Assembly (NCBI GenBank): GCA_013396655.1
Contig: WBMV01006235.1
Location: 1 to 64,000 of the forward strand
Direction: 5' to 3'
From: Campylorhamphus procurvoides
Lineage: Eukaryota; Chordata; Aves; Passeriformes; Dendrocolaptidae
DNA length: 64,000 nt
Made by a program: the position numbers and the translations under genes. Of the stretch, positions 11,263 to 23,290 are shown in pieces (the first letter of the stretch is position 1; each line of letters starts with the position of its first letter). The notes below the pieces were generated by a model. The model worked only from the letters and a program-made list of their open reading frames with translations, had not been told where the DNA came from and ran no database searches.

Positions 11263-13227
11263 CCCAGAGAGGTGACAGTGGAATGGCTCACAGGCACCTT
11301 CCAGACTGACTGGGCTACAACACACTATGGGAAAGAGAAGGCTAGTCCCAGCCTCACACCTCCTCCTTCCTACACCAAAGGCATAACAGACATGGAAAAC
11401 AGCAACAGTTTAAAGCTCCAAAACAGTACCTCATGTTCTGGCCAGATCTAACTTGTAGTAGGTCAGCAGTGGGCTTTTCTGTGCCCTTTCCAACTAGCAG
11501 AAATATTCCTCTGTATTTCCATTTTACCTGTAGTTTCTGTCTTTCAAGATAAATTAAGCCTTTGAATGCAAGATTAAGTTCCCAATGAAAAGTACACACC
11601 CAGAGAGAGTCAAAGTTGTAATGGAGACCAACATACCTGCCAGGTATAAGCAGCTGCTCCACGAAGCCTGGTGGATCACTGCAGAACATTCTGAGCCACA
11701 CAGCCTCCATCCTTCACACACACGTATGGCAGGAAAGACATATGATGTATGGTTCCCCACAGAACTTTATTAACATTCAAACATTCAGATTTGTGAAAAT
11801 ATGCAGGCTAAGCTTTTTCAGGTGTTTTTTTGTTTTGGTTTGGTTTTTAAATAAGATATTTTCCACTGACAAAACTGATTTTTAAGTATGGAACAGTCAT
11901 TTGCCAGGTTTTCAAAGCCATCTGTTTTCAAAGCCTACCTTCCTTGTTGTTTACCACAGGCTGTCTATCTGTTTTAACAACCTCCACTGGGATTTCACAT
12001 ACCTCATTATGCAAAATCACTACTTATGCATTCACTACAGCACTTGTCTAACTAATCTGCACTCACAACACCTCCCACAGAAGATGCAGCATCCCTCTTC
12101 AGAGGCTGCAGATCAAAAACAATAGTAGCTGGTGTCATAGCAAGACAAAACACAGCCTCCTGTGAATTACTGTTGTGATACAGGCCTAATCCATGACTGC
12201 TCAGAGCTACTAAAGTATAATAGAAAAATACCATATCACAAGAGATTTTATATCATATGGAAGATAAAAAGCATCTATTTTTAATGTTGAGACTTCTGCT
12301 TTTCTTTATCAAGGGATTCCAAGTATTTTGGTCTCCTTGGCAATCTGACAAGCACCCTCAATCTACTCTGAAGTGCCTCAAGATCTACTGTTTGGTTCAT
12401 TCCTTGCACCATGTGCTCTTCTTTCCAGATTTCCATCTCTATCAGGAGCTCTAACCTTGGACAGAGCTGAAGTTGCTGTTCTCAGCCCTCCTCTGCCTCC
12501 TTCCACCCTCCTCCAGAGGTGTCCTCAGAAGCAGCAGATCATTGATAACAGCAGACTTTCCAAACAGCTCCAGTCTACCATGTCCAGGCCAGCACTGATA
12601 CAATCTATCACATTCAGAGCTTGCTGGGGGATGCTTTAATTAATGAATTATTAACACAAGAGACTATAATGTCTGGCACCATTATGGCTGTGTCACAGAA
12701 GATCCTCAGGTAGGTTAAAATCCGGAAAGAAAAAAAGAGGAAAATAAATTTCTCTATTGGCATATTAGACCCACCATATATAGTATTTTCCAAATCATTA
12801 AAAACAAAATAACACAAAATTTATTAACATTATTTCCCTAAAATTAATTCAATAGCTCATCTTCCTTGGAAAACACATCTACTACCTCTATCTGTCAGTA
12901 TACTGCAAATGTGAGAGGTAAATGTAAATGCAAAGCTTGCCGTTCTTACATCTTTAATCACATCTCTGAGTCACAGCTGCAATGACGCTGCTATGGAAAA
13001 ATATAAGTCTAAAATTCAAAGGAACAAAGTGACTTTAAATTATGTTTATTTTACATGGAGAGCAAGGGGAATTCTTGTTGAGTAAAGTACAAGAGATTGA
13101 GGCTGGCAACAGAAAAGTGAAGTTTCATAGTTTAGTTATAATTTCTCAAGGAAAAACATATAATATGTCCGTCCTATAAAAGACTTTTCATCGACCAATC
13201 CAAAAATGTTTTCTGGGTGAAGTAAGC
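11263..13227. other. Unique sequence, no firm gene
   Basis: On the minus strand an open frame beginning with ATG at 11710 runs into a very good donor (GGCAG|GTATGT, exon end at plus 11637), but no convincing acceptor sets its left boundary and two frames are open across it. Otherwise nothing is identified. Poly-T/G-rich simple sequence lies at about 11821-11850. Confidence 0.45.
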
Positions 13228-13332
13228 ATCACATCGCTATCCCATTTCATATCTAAGCAAACAAGAAGTGACCTTTCCAAAATGTGGACCTGAACCAGGT
13301 GCAAGCACCAGAACTCTTCACTCTGCTGCCTC
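13228..13332 (+). repeat. Possible ancient MIR-type SINE fragment
   Basis: Read in the plus direction the order of short matches follows the 3' half of MIR: a CTATCCCATTT start, AAGTGACCTTTCCAAA (compare AAGTGACTTGCCCAA), GAACCAGGT (compare GAACCCAGGT), and CTCTTCACTCTGCTGCCTC at the end (compare CTCTTAACCACT...GCTGCCTC). Individual matches are short; it is their shared order that suggests a MIR. Boundaries are approximate. Confidence 0.33.
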
Positions 13333-15991
13333 AACTTCATTTCCCACTTGGGGTGCTGTTGCATCAGAGCCTCAAAGTGCTCCTTGGGGTCACTCCTGTG
13401 GCACAGCAGCAGCACTGTCAAGGTCAGGGACTGCCATGCCAGAGCCTCAGTGGTCAGGGGGCAGAGGGGATGAGAGGAGGTCCTGCCCACTGAGACAGTC
13501 CCTGCTGAAGGAGATGTCAACAGCCAGTTTGGGAACTGGCTCTGATTTTACCTTAAGCTGCAGCTTGTGAGGCCCAGACAGAAATGCCACAAATCTGTCA
13601 GCACCTCATAGGAGCCTTGGCCCTCTCAAAGTAAAAATGGGCTTTTGTGGAGTGACTGCTCACAGAGTGAGACTCCAGAAGAGAACTCCCTGCAATGGCC
13701 ATACTTATGTCTCGCAGCATGAGAGAACAAACCCAGAGCCAGTGTGTGCATTTCTTTGTGTTTTTGTTTTCCTCTGGCACAAAAGGGAAATCACTCTAAA
13801 CACTCACTGTTGCAAACCATTTTATGCCTAAATAAGCTTTTATTTATAAATGCCTTTATATTGCAAAAGACTGAATTTATATAGCCACATTAACATTTTT
13901 CTATGTAAGAAAAAGATTCACTCAAACCTATTATTTTTAAACACTAATTAAGTTTGTATACACCTATATGATACATCTTAACTACAGTATAAACTACTGT
14001 TTCTTTTCACTGCATTTGTGTTACTTGGCTGGTTTGCTGTTCTCCGCATTGCAGGTTCAACAAGTACCTGCATTTTGCCAGGGGAACACCTCATATACTC
14101 TTGGTTGACACAAGTCTGCCGGCACAGATGTTCACTGGAACAGCTCTAAATGCTTGATGTTCCTTGTACACTTACAAAATGTGTCAGGCCCATCACTAGG
14201 ATTAAACACAGTCATGTACTAACACAGGAGGTGGCAGGTATGGATCAGGATTTATGTTGGCATAGGCACTGGTTAAATGCAGAATAAAGGGGAGGCCTTG
14301 CACAGAGTTGTCCAAAACATTTATATGAATGCCAGCTACAAATAGGATCAGATTAACTTTCAGCTTTGGTAAATACTAGTTTCCCTGGAACCAAATCCTC
14401 TACTTCTACAGACTCTGCTAGAAACAGCAGACTGGCTATCCAAGGGGCATCACGATTCCAATACTTAAGAACAGTGGTTGGATGGCCCTGGGGCAAAACC
14501 TCATTTGTTTGGATTACAGGTGGGATAACTAGGACAAACATAAAAAATGTTTGTATTTAAACTAATGGACTCTCATTAGGAACAGTTCTATTCCTCACTG
14601 CACAGCTGGTTTTCCAAACAGCACAGAGCAGCAGAAATCCTCTTGGCATTGTTCTTAAATATTCCTTGTTAGCTCACTCCTGACATAATTTGGAAAACCT
14701 CTAGAATGGGAACTGAAACTGCATTAAACATGAACCCAATGGAAGAGAAGCTGCTGGAGACAAACATAGCAGAAAAAAACATCCTATAAAAACCTGAACT
14801 AAGTGATGTCAGGAGCCCCAGCCCCTGCACTGTCAGAAGTGTCAGAGCAGCAGCACTGTGCCACCACAGAGGTGGATCCAGGCACCCCAAACCCTGAGCC
14901 ACAGCAGCTCAGCCAGGCACTGACAGAGGGATGCGTTCTGCACTGGATGAACTCTCATAGGAGTGTTTAGCCAAGAGACAGCAACTCTTCTTCAGGCTGA
15001 AGGCTGGTTTGGTGGCACAGAGAGTCTCCATCAGCAGCTGCACCACCCATCCCATTGCTCCCATTTCAGACCCCACTGCTCCACTGCTCCACACATGCTT
15101 TTGCTTAGGGTAGGAGAAGGACTAATTACTCATGGTTCTCCTTGGCATAACAGGGTTGCCAGAACCTGGCAGAACATTTTGATCATAAAGTGGCCAGAGG
15201 AGGAAGAAGCATCCCTCAAATGCACTGTTTGCACTACAGCAATAGAACGTTATTTTTTTAAAAAGAGTTTAATGTGAGATTCCTGTCAACACTTATTTAA
15301 CAAGCACTCACTCCCCATTTCCTCTTTGACGTTGAAAGTACTCCTCATTCCAATATTTAAGCACTATGCTAAAACAAAATATCAAAGGGTCCAAACTACA
15401 GCACAGAGGATGGATATAAATATCAGCCCTTTTGCTTCTAATGGAGCTTGAAATTAACACCACTTTTCTATTTCAGCACAATTTTTCAGAGAGTTTAAAT
15501 TCTTTCGGACAAGGGCCACTTCCTCTTACTCCAAGGTCTGCACAGTGTGAGGCTAAAAGATGGGCCTTGGCTGCTGCAGAGGTGGTCAAAGAAGACATGA
15601 AGACTGCTTGCAAAATCCTGCCATAGCAGGAAGCACAAAGAATATGCAGATAATATTTAATATATACTTATAAATGGAAAGATAGTTCTCTGCAGTTTTT
15701 AGCCAAGAGGAATAATCTTCCGTACACTACTTGAAAAATCTTCATTAAATAATCAAGTGGTAAAGATTAAGCTATAAAATGCAGTTACTGAGCAAACTCC
15801 GGAGTTAGGATTATAGATCAGCCTTAGAATTAACTTTGACAGCAACCACTGAGGAGAAACAAAAGATTTTGCTCATCTGTGGGTTTCTATTTTGGGGATC
15901 CTTTGGCTCCAAAGACCTCAGGGCCTTAGAGGTTCCCAATCCTACTCTGTATATAGAATGCATATAGAATATCTGCCTATATTCTCTGTAC
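13333..15991. other. Unique sequence, no supported gene
   Basis: I see nothing identifiable. The 13350-13560 patch is GC-richer and open on both strands, which is a compositional effect. Confidence 0.55.
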
Positions 15992-16462
15992 AGAATCATA
16001 GTATCATAAAATTGTTTAGGTTGGAAAAGACCTTTCAGATCAAGTCCAACAATTAGCCAAGCACTGCCAAGCCCACCACTAGAACACATCCCCAAGTACC
16101 ACATCTACATGTTTTTTATAAACTTCCAGGGACGGTGACACCACCACTGCCCTGGGCAGCCTGTGACAGTGCTTGACAGCCCATTCAGTGAAGAAATTTT
16201 CTCCAATATTCAATCAAAACCTCCCCTGGTGCAACTTGAGGACATTTCCCCTTGTACTGCCCCGTGTTCCCTGTGATCAGAGCCCAATCCCCCTGGCTCT
16301 CCCCTCCTGTCAGGGAGTTGCAGAGGGTGAGAAGGTTCTCCCTGAGCTTCCTTTTCTCCAGGCTGAGCCCCCGCAGCTCCCTCAGCTGCTCCTGCTGCTC
16401 CAGACCCTTCCCCAGCTCCACAGCCCTTCTCTGGACATGCTCCAGCACCTCAGTGTCTAACC
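15992..16462 (-). mobile_element. CR1 LINE, 5'-truncated 3' end
   Basis: On the plus strand the segment begins with the complement of the CR1 terminal repeats (AGAATCATAGTATCATAAA). It continues with TTTAGGTTGGAAAAGACCTTTCAGATCAAGTCC in CR1 order, through the CCAGGGACGGTGACACCACC and GGGCAGCCTGTGACAGTGCTTGA segments, and on to the TTCTCCAGGCTGAGCCCCC and CTGGACATGCTCCAGCACCT parts. That is the end of the reverse-transcriptase frame plus the 3' UTR of an avian CR1 in minus orientation, about 470 bp. CR1 insertions are usually 5'-truncated and lack target duplications, as here. It is non-functional. Confidence 0.93.
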
Positions 16463-19400
16463 TACTTGTACTCAACCAAAAGAGCTTCTACTACCAGTTT
16501 GCAAATGGAAAAACACCCTGCTAGACTGATCCAACCTACAGTAACACTATGACTCCTCTCCTACAGGTATCTGCAAAGTACAGGAGATGGAGAAATTCTC
16601 AAAACCCGTGATGAACGTAGAGAGCTGAAATCCCATTGAACATCGGGATTTGTGCTCTCAGGTTAGATAACTTGTTTTAATTACTGCCTTGAGGGACTCC
16701 TCTGCCCAAAAAGATTTCCAAAGCTCCCTCTGCTCCTACACATCCCTCACAGCAACCTAATCAATAATGAGGTTAGTGAGAGAAGACCTGCTGCTCACAC
16801 TGCTCTACTCCCTGTGTCCTTGGGGCTGACATTGCAAGATCTCAAGGACCTACGTTCCAAATTTTGAGTCAATATATTTAAATAGACTAATAAAAATCCA
16901 TAGTATTCAGCAGTCTTTCTTCCCTGAAAAAGCCTAAAACCACAAAAAGTGCTCCCTGATTTCTCTGTGAAGAGCATGATTAACCAAACCCAAAGGCTGC
17001 TGGATAGCCGGGTGCAGGCTTGTTCACAGAGGTACCAGCACCAGTGGGAAGCATTTGTGATGCACTGGAGTAACCCTGCAGCAAAGGGTACAGCACATTT
17101 GATGTGTTCATTTTTAATACCAATAAACACTCCAGTTTCCCAACAGCCCTTCAGAGTTCTCTGGTGTCAGAAACCAGGCAACAAGACTGCACCTGTGATG
17201 TGTTCATCTTTAGATCTTGACATCACAGGAATATATTAATCAGAGAGATTTAGGTTTGGATTGATATTTTTGCCCCAGCTTAGTTCTAGAAATGAGTGGT
17301 TTGAAACTGCCAGCATTAGGATGATTGCTTTACTATGTAGTTTAAATTTGGATTTTGCAGCAAGGCTGCAGAGAATTTAATTGACTCCTTTTATAGCTTA
17401 ACTCGCAGCTACAACATCAATATTAGAAGAAGAAATGTCATTTCTAATTTAACTTAATTTTTAAAGAACATGTTTCCTTAACCTTTCGTATGTAGTATCT
17501 TTATATTTTACTTGAAAAACATCTCTTTTAAGTAATAAAGAAGGCTAATATGAAAGCTGATATTAAGCAGTTAACCCATATTTTCAAAGTAAACAAGCCC
17601 TTTTTGCATAAATGGAGGCTATCAACCAGCTTTGGTCTGTCTTCCCTGAACTCACAAGAAGAGAAATGTACCCCAGAAAAGAAATAACCAGAACACATTC
17701 CATGAAGGTTTGAACTGGTGCCTTTCTGTAGGCAAAGCCAGTGGCTGTCACCACAAACCATGCTACCAGGGTATGGAGTTCTCTCCTTTTTAGAGACTGT
17801 GGGCATATTTATGATTTTTGAAAAGCCAACATTCTACCCCGAGATTGGAAGCTATATACTAGCTGTCTTCAATTAAAATATTTAAGCTTGGGTTTTAAAT
17901 CAAGCTTCAGCTCAAGCTCATATTCCTTGCTTCTAAGGTTCTGGTCCCATTTAATGCATCATGTTAAAAACAGGGAAGAAAAATCAGAACATACGTAATT
18001 TAAGAGGCACACTGCAACCATTTTAAAACAAATTGTCTCTTCTCAAAATACTATAGGGGAAAACCTCCTACTCTAAACCTTAGCTAGACTCCACCCTGAC
18101 CCCTTAGGCCAGGAATTCAAAACATGAATGCTGTCCTTTTTAAAGTCTTCTTTTAATTGTTTAAAACTTATTGGAAAGTTTGCATTTTCTTAGCTATACC
18201 CTTTGAGTTAAGATGGCACCTTAAAATGGATATTTAATGAACAAAACATGAAGTTCAAGTTTTGATGAAAAATACTAGTCTAACCTTTTCTATGCTTTTG
18301 CAATTACTGCCTCGCTCAGTTCCAATTTTCTCTCCTTTATTAACAATCGCCTTTAAATCAGGTAACCATAGTGATGCTTTTCAACCTGGATGTCTTTTGT
18401 TTGGTTTGCTTAAAGATGAAGTCACAACACAATTTTCATCAACAGCTCTTATGAAAAACTGAACTTATGGCATTATTTCAAGGAAGGTATGAGAGACAGG
18501 AACTTTCCATGGAAAAAACTAATTTAGCTTCCTCTTTACATAAAAAGAAAGTACAGTGTCTGTTAGTACAATATTCTTACCTCAATTTAGAGCAGATTTG
18601 AGTTCTCCTAAACTTACTTCATCCTGCTGACATATACAGACAGTGAATTGGAGTGAGAATCTGAACCTGTGTAAGCAGTTCCTTAATGTCTGTGATAGGG
18701 CAGAGCTCAAGGGTCACAAAACACTCTGTGCCATGTGTTTCCCATGTACTAATGGCACCAAGTCAGCAAAGACCTGCATGAAAGATCAGGACACCCTGGC
18801 AGAGAGACTACAGAACTCAAGGGATTTCATCAGCCATTTCATTAGATTTGATACTAAAGCAAAGACCTCTACATTAAATTTAAAACATTTTAAATCTATA
18901 AATCTTCAGCCTAATTTTTTCAGAAGGGGCATAAAGGTGGATCACATATTAATGCTCCTTCCCCATGGCTCCATGTGGCACACAGAATCTCAGAGGTGTG
19001 AGGGAGTCTTGCTTTGACATGGTCCTGGCAGCACATACATACTCTTTACAAATCCATTATGTATCACAGAGTACCTATAACTGCAGTCTTACTTAAAAAT
19101 TGCACTGCTAACATAAATTTTCACCAAAAATAAGCTTAACATTGTACCCTACAGAGTACACTGCACAGCTCAAATGTGCCAGATATTTCCACCAAGAATA
19201 TTTTGGATTGAACTCTAAGAGTGGAAATGCCATCTGGCAAAAAAAGAACAAAAAACTGTAACAAAATGGAAATGTTTTGTTTTATTTGAAAACACCTTGC
19301 GGGTTACCTCTAAACTAAAGATTGCCATATGAATGCATGAAAATTCTTTGGTCTTCTTTTTATTGTCTTGAGGCTGTCCCAGTCCCACCACAGCCTTTCT

Positions 19401-20546
19401 GGGTCTCAGGCATGGCCTTACACAAATTCAGTCATTGCTTCAGCCCTGGATCAATCCTGGAACTGGACTCTAGTCCACTTCTACAGACCATAGTACAGAG
19501 ATGCTTTGCCTTGGACGGCAGCAGGAATGTTACTTTGAACACTTCCCCTCCCATAGGTGGTATGTCATTAGATCGAACTTACACCATTGTCTTTGTGAAC
19601 TGTTTAAGTACATAAATTATCTTGTGATTAAATGCATGCAGACCACGGCCAGAAAACCATTTATGATGTTGCTTGTGCCCAAGAAAGATTAATTTTAAGT
19701 TAAAGAGGCACTATATCCAGCATTAATACTGGAAGGATTGGGTCACTGCATGATGTAGTACTCTTTTCACCTGAAATTACCAATACTATCACATTATCAT
19801 TCTGATCTGAACTTCCTGCAAGGAGTCTTTTCTGACCTCTAGAAGGTCCTTGTTGCACTAGAAGTCCTTAGGTGCACAGTTACCCCTCAGACCAGTCACT
19901 TCCTTCAGCTACAGGATTCTCCTCTATACAGAGAGGCCTTCTCACTTCTCATCCACTGGAAGTACTAGGCTTTGTACAGGCTTCAGATCAGGACACCACA
20001 CTAGCTGCAAAACCTGTACAGCATATCTGACAGTCTGGACAAAATTTTCTTGTAGTTTTTCCAAGGGAAGAGAGATCCAATAACTCATTCCAAAGGGATT
20101 TGTTTCTCAGTCCTTCTAGTAAGACGCTTTCTACTGTGTACTGTGTAGGCTGCACAAACTATGTTGCTGAGGCAACTTGCTCTTCTCAGCTGAGACCTCA
20201 GTGTTTAATCACAATACAGAATGAGCCCCAATACACGCAGGCTGATACTACAGTTTGTAATTGCAGGCAAAACACAGAGCCCAGTCACCACAACACTGTG
20301 TTTAGTTTGCCTTTTCCCTGAAGTGTCCCTCCTCTCTCATGTCACATTTTTACCTTCAAGCAAAAGTGCTAAGTACATTTAATACTGGCAATACCCCAGG
20401 ATTATAATTTTGAAATAAATCAGATTTTCTGTTGCTATAGCCCATTTATCTCATCTCGCTCCCTCTGACAGCTGCAAGTGGAAAGTTGATACCCAGAAAT
20501 TTGTTTGCTGCGGCAGAGCTCGGTGCCAGCCATTGCTCTGGCATGT
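16463..20546. other. Unique AT-rich sequence, no supported gene
   Basis: No gene or recognised repeat. A plus-strand open frame at 18643-19017 (124 codons, no ATG at its start) has no domain and no supporting splice signals. GATGTGTTCAT occurs twice, about 97 bp apart, near 17100 and 17200, without wider similarity. Confidence 0.55.
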
Positions 20547-21346
20547 TGTCTTAGTTCAAGGGGAGAACTAAGATATCTATGTTGGCCAAGAAACAATCCC
20601 TCTCCTTTAAATTTAGAAAACAACTTTAATTAGAAAAAAAAATATATGAAAGGATAACAGTTCTTAACCACAATACTCACATATATATATCCAGAAAGAA
20701 CCAAACAACAACAGTTTGTAATAAACCCCTCCACCCCCAAACGACCAGGCAAACCCTTAAAAAGTCTTTTGGCTACCCCCTCCCCAAAAAAGGGGGAGGA
20801 ATGCAATTATATCTATGGACAGCAGGTGGCAATGGGTTATGGCAGGCAAAGTTCCCAGGGCAGCTCCCGTGAGAAAATTGGAAAGAAACAGCAGCAAGAA
20901 TCCTGTCTCTGCAGGGGCAGGAAACAAGGGCGCTCTCTCTCTCTCCTCTTTTCCTCACGGCAGTCTCTGTGGTGTTCACAATAACCCACGGATGAAAATG
21001 GTCGAGTTGGAGNTGGAGGTGGGAAAAAAACCCCCACAATCCAGTATCCAGTGATGCTGGGATCCGAGTGTGTGTCCCCCGTCCTCCTCCCTCTGCCGAG
21101 AGCTGAGCTCCTGACCTGTGCAGAAAAGAAACCACAGAAATCCGTCCCACCAGTGACTCCCCTCGGCCCAGCCATCTTTCCCCCCTCCCCCTCCTCCTGC
21201 CAGGAGAACAGAACAAAGCCCTTTGGTCTGAGTCTTTATGTCAGGATATACATATGCATTCATTCTTTTGTTAACCATCTTCACCGAGGTTTAGGGCTTA
21301 GGCTCCAAGCCTTGGAGGAATTCCAATGAGATACCAAACTATAACA
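20547..21346 (-). mobile_element. Endogenous retroviral LTR, family A copy 1
   Basis: The segment runs from TGTCTTAGTTC to AACTATAACA on the plus strand, the TG...CA ends of an LTR in minus orientation. It aligns along its length with 51728-52601 and with 63854-64000. Read on the minus strand it has a TATA-like run (plus 20681-20691) about 50 bp before an ATTAAA-type polyadenylation hexamer (plus 20625-20630), which gives the orientation. No intact target duplication is visible: CATGT precedes it and CACAT follows. A single N at 21013 interrupts it. Neither a primer-binding site (left) nor a polypurine tract (right) adjoins it, so it may be a solo LTR whose flanks have changed. Confidence 0.85.
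21013..21013. other. Ambiguous base inside LTR copy 1
   Basis: A single N within the LTR. It may mark one uncertain base or a compressed gap. Sequence on both sides still aligns to the family, so any missing stretch would be internal to the LTR. Confidence 0.95.
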
Positions 21347-21506
21347 CACATCCCTGCAGCACATGCCTGGTCAACAGTGTCCACACTCAGTGCTTCTCAG
21401 TGTTCTTCTTACACCTCTTACACACCTCACTTGGCTGTTTTCCCAGAGATTGTTCCAAAACAAGGAGATAATTACTACCCTGTTCCCGGGTTTCGGCACC
21501 AAAAGT
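21347..21506 (-). mobile_element. ERV leader with tRNA-Phe-type primer-binding site
   Basis: On the minus strand TGGTGCCGAAACCCGGGA (plus 21501-21484) is the exact complement of the 3' end of vertebrate tRNA-Phe including CCA, i.e. a retroviral primer-binding site. It follows the LTR end (...AGTTACA, plus 21507) by 5 bases, as expected for a 5' LTR followed by the leader in minus orientation. About 137 bp of leader remain before LTR copy 1 starts at 21346. No gag, pol or env sequence is left, so the provirus is a remnant that was deleted or interrupted here. Confidence 0.78.
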
Positions 21507-21648
21507 TGTAACTGGTTGAAATTGGCCAAATGCCAATTTCCCAAAAGGGCCCAGGAGAGAGGCCCCCAAGACCCCTCCCGACCACGGGGCGGGGGGGAAG
21601 AGAGGGAAGAAAACCATGGACCCAAACTTCAGTAGGACTAAAGCAGTT

Positions 21649-21685
<37 letters not shown>

Positions 21686-21792
21686 GGAGAGGGAAGAAAA
21701 AGGAAAACAACAAGTTTTCACCTCCCTCTTATCCAAAAAATTGTTGTTTCCCGAAATCTCAGGACCCCTCCCAGAACACCACTGAACCTACA
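21507..21792 (-). mobile_element. 5' LTR (or its 3' part) of the tRNA-Phe ERV
   Basis: The downstream edge is well placed by the adjoining primer-binding site: on the plus strand it begins TGTAACTGG at 21507. The upstream edge is uncertain. A CTACA at 21788-21792 would give a 286-bp LTR with TGTAG...GTTACA ends, but similar low-copy sequence continues to about 22060 and the LTR may be longer. A TATATATAAA run on the minus strand, inside the (TA)n tract at 21648-21666, is in a plausible promoter position. This LTR is not similar to family A. Confidence 0.6.
21648..21686. repeat. Compound (TA)n(GA)n microsatellite
   Basis: Alternating TA (21648-21666) runs directly into alternating GA (to 21686). 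It lies inside the ERV LTR where the TATA box is expected, so it is probably a promoter TATA region expanded by slippage. Confidence 0.93.
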
Positions 21793-22489
21793 CACCAGCA
21801 GCCCCAGTGTAGAGCTCTTTCCAGCTTCTCCTCTTTAACTTCTGTTGAAAAATCTTGGAAATTTTGCTTTTGCTGTGGGGATGTTTGTGCCTTTCGGCCA
21901 AAATCTGGTCTCCTATATGTAGCTGTAGGATGAAAGGAAAATAAAAGTCAGACTGGGGAACCCAGGTCTGCTCTTTGTCTGCCCGTCTGGAGAGCCTCAA
22001 AAGCATGGCTTCTTCTGTGGAGTGAGGATTAGCATCTGCCTGAATCCTTTAGGTTTTCGTACAGAGGGGACGATGTTCCCCCATTTTGGATCTCTTTCAA
22101 GGCTCATTCCTAAATCGTGGCCTGCAAGTTTGCTCCAAACCGACTGAAAACAAAAGAAAGCAAACAAACATGCCTTGTCCCTGAGAACAACTTGCATAAC
22201 ACAGAGCACTACCCGGCAAAGGCATTGCCACCTGAGCTGCAGTGGCCTGAGGCCACCCTGACACTGCCTTTGGTCTTTGGCCAGACCTGTGGTAGAGGTG
22301 ACTGGACACTGTGCCCTTACCAGGCACAGTGAGACAGAAGCTTCTCAGTGTGCTGACCCCGATAGTATCTGGCATTTCTCTAAAACCACTTGCACCTGAA
22401 TGTTCAGAAACCATTCTGAGGAAAAGAACACCCTCATCTGCAGTATCACTTAGAGTAAACAACTTCAAGATTAAAAATTTTTAAAAACA
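21793..22489. other. Probable ERV-derived or unique sequence, unresolved
   Basis: This links two retroviral segments and may include upstream U3 sequence of the preceding LTR. Open frames on the minus strand (22097-22468) have no recognisable retroviral protein motif. Confidence 0.4.
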
Positions 22490-23290
22490 TGGTGTGTTGA
22501 CCCTGAGTGGGGGCCATGTGTCCACCAAAGCTGCTCTGTCACTCCACTCCTCAGCTGGGCAGAGGAAAGAAAATACAACAAAAGGCTCATGGGTGCAGAT
22601 TAAGACAGGGAGAGATCACTCTCCCATTACTGTCACAGGCAAACAAACTGGACTTGGGGAAATTAATTTATTACCAATCAAAGCAGAATAGGACAATGTG
22701 AAATAAAACTCAGTCTTAAAACCTTCCCCACACCTTAATACTTTCTTCCCAGGCTGAACTTTAGTCCTGATTTTCTCTCCCTCCTACTCCCAGTGGCACA
22801 GAGGGACAGAGAATGGGGGCTGCGGTCAGTTCATCACACTTTTGTCTCTGCTTTGCCTTCCTCTGCAGTGGGAGGCCTCCTCACACTGCCCCAGTTCCAG
22901 CATGGGCTCCTCCATGGGCTGCAGGTGGATCTCTGCTCCTCCATGGACTGCAAGGGCATAGCTGCCTCACCGTGGGCTGCAGGAGAACCTCAGTGCCTGA
23001 AGCACCTCCTGCCCTTCTTGCACTGCCCTGGGGGTCTGCAGAGATGTTTTTCTCACATACTCACTCCTCTGTCTGGCTGCCGTTGCCTCCCCCTGTTACC
23101 ACAGAGGCGCTACCCCTCATGGGCTCAGCCTTGGTCAGTGGCACACCTGTCTCAGAGCCAGCTGGCATTGGCTCCACAGGACACAGAATCTGTAGTCCTC
23201 CCACTAGCAAAACTTTGTCACACAAACAAAATACAAAAATTAAAACCCAGACTGCTACACAACCTTTGTGGGCTAAGCCTGACTTGAAAG
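22490..23290 (-). mobile_element. Bird-wide interspersed repeat, probably LTR/ERV-derived
   Basis: The order of blocks matches a repeat I recognise from many bird genomes: GGGGGCCATGTGTCCACCAAAG, a GGGAGAGATCACTC block, GACTTGGGGAAATTAATTTATTACC, the TGGGCTGCAGGTGGATCTCTGC blocks, ACCACAGAGGCGCTACC and a terminal ACTAGCAAAACTTTGTCACACAAAC. A complement of AATAAA at 22667-22672 (TTTATT) suggests minus orientation. The GC-rich middle carries fewer of the related CTCC/GGGCTGCAG units than copies I recall, so it is probably internally shortened. The two long overlapping plus-strand open frames (22793-23313) are part of this repeat and are not genes. Family name not assigned. Confidence 0.72.

Noticed and set aside
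20773..21284. Minus frames of 102-147 codons crossing the N
   Set aside because: They are within LTR copy 1, cross an undefined base, and LTRs of this kind do not encode proteins.
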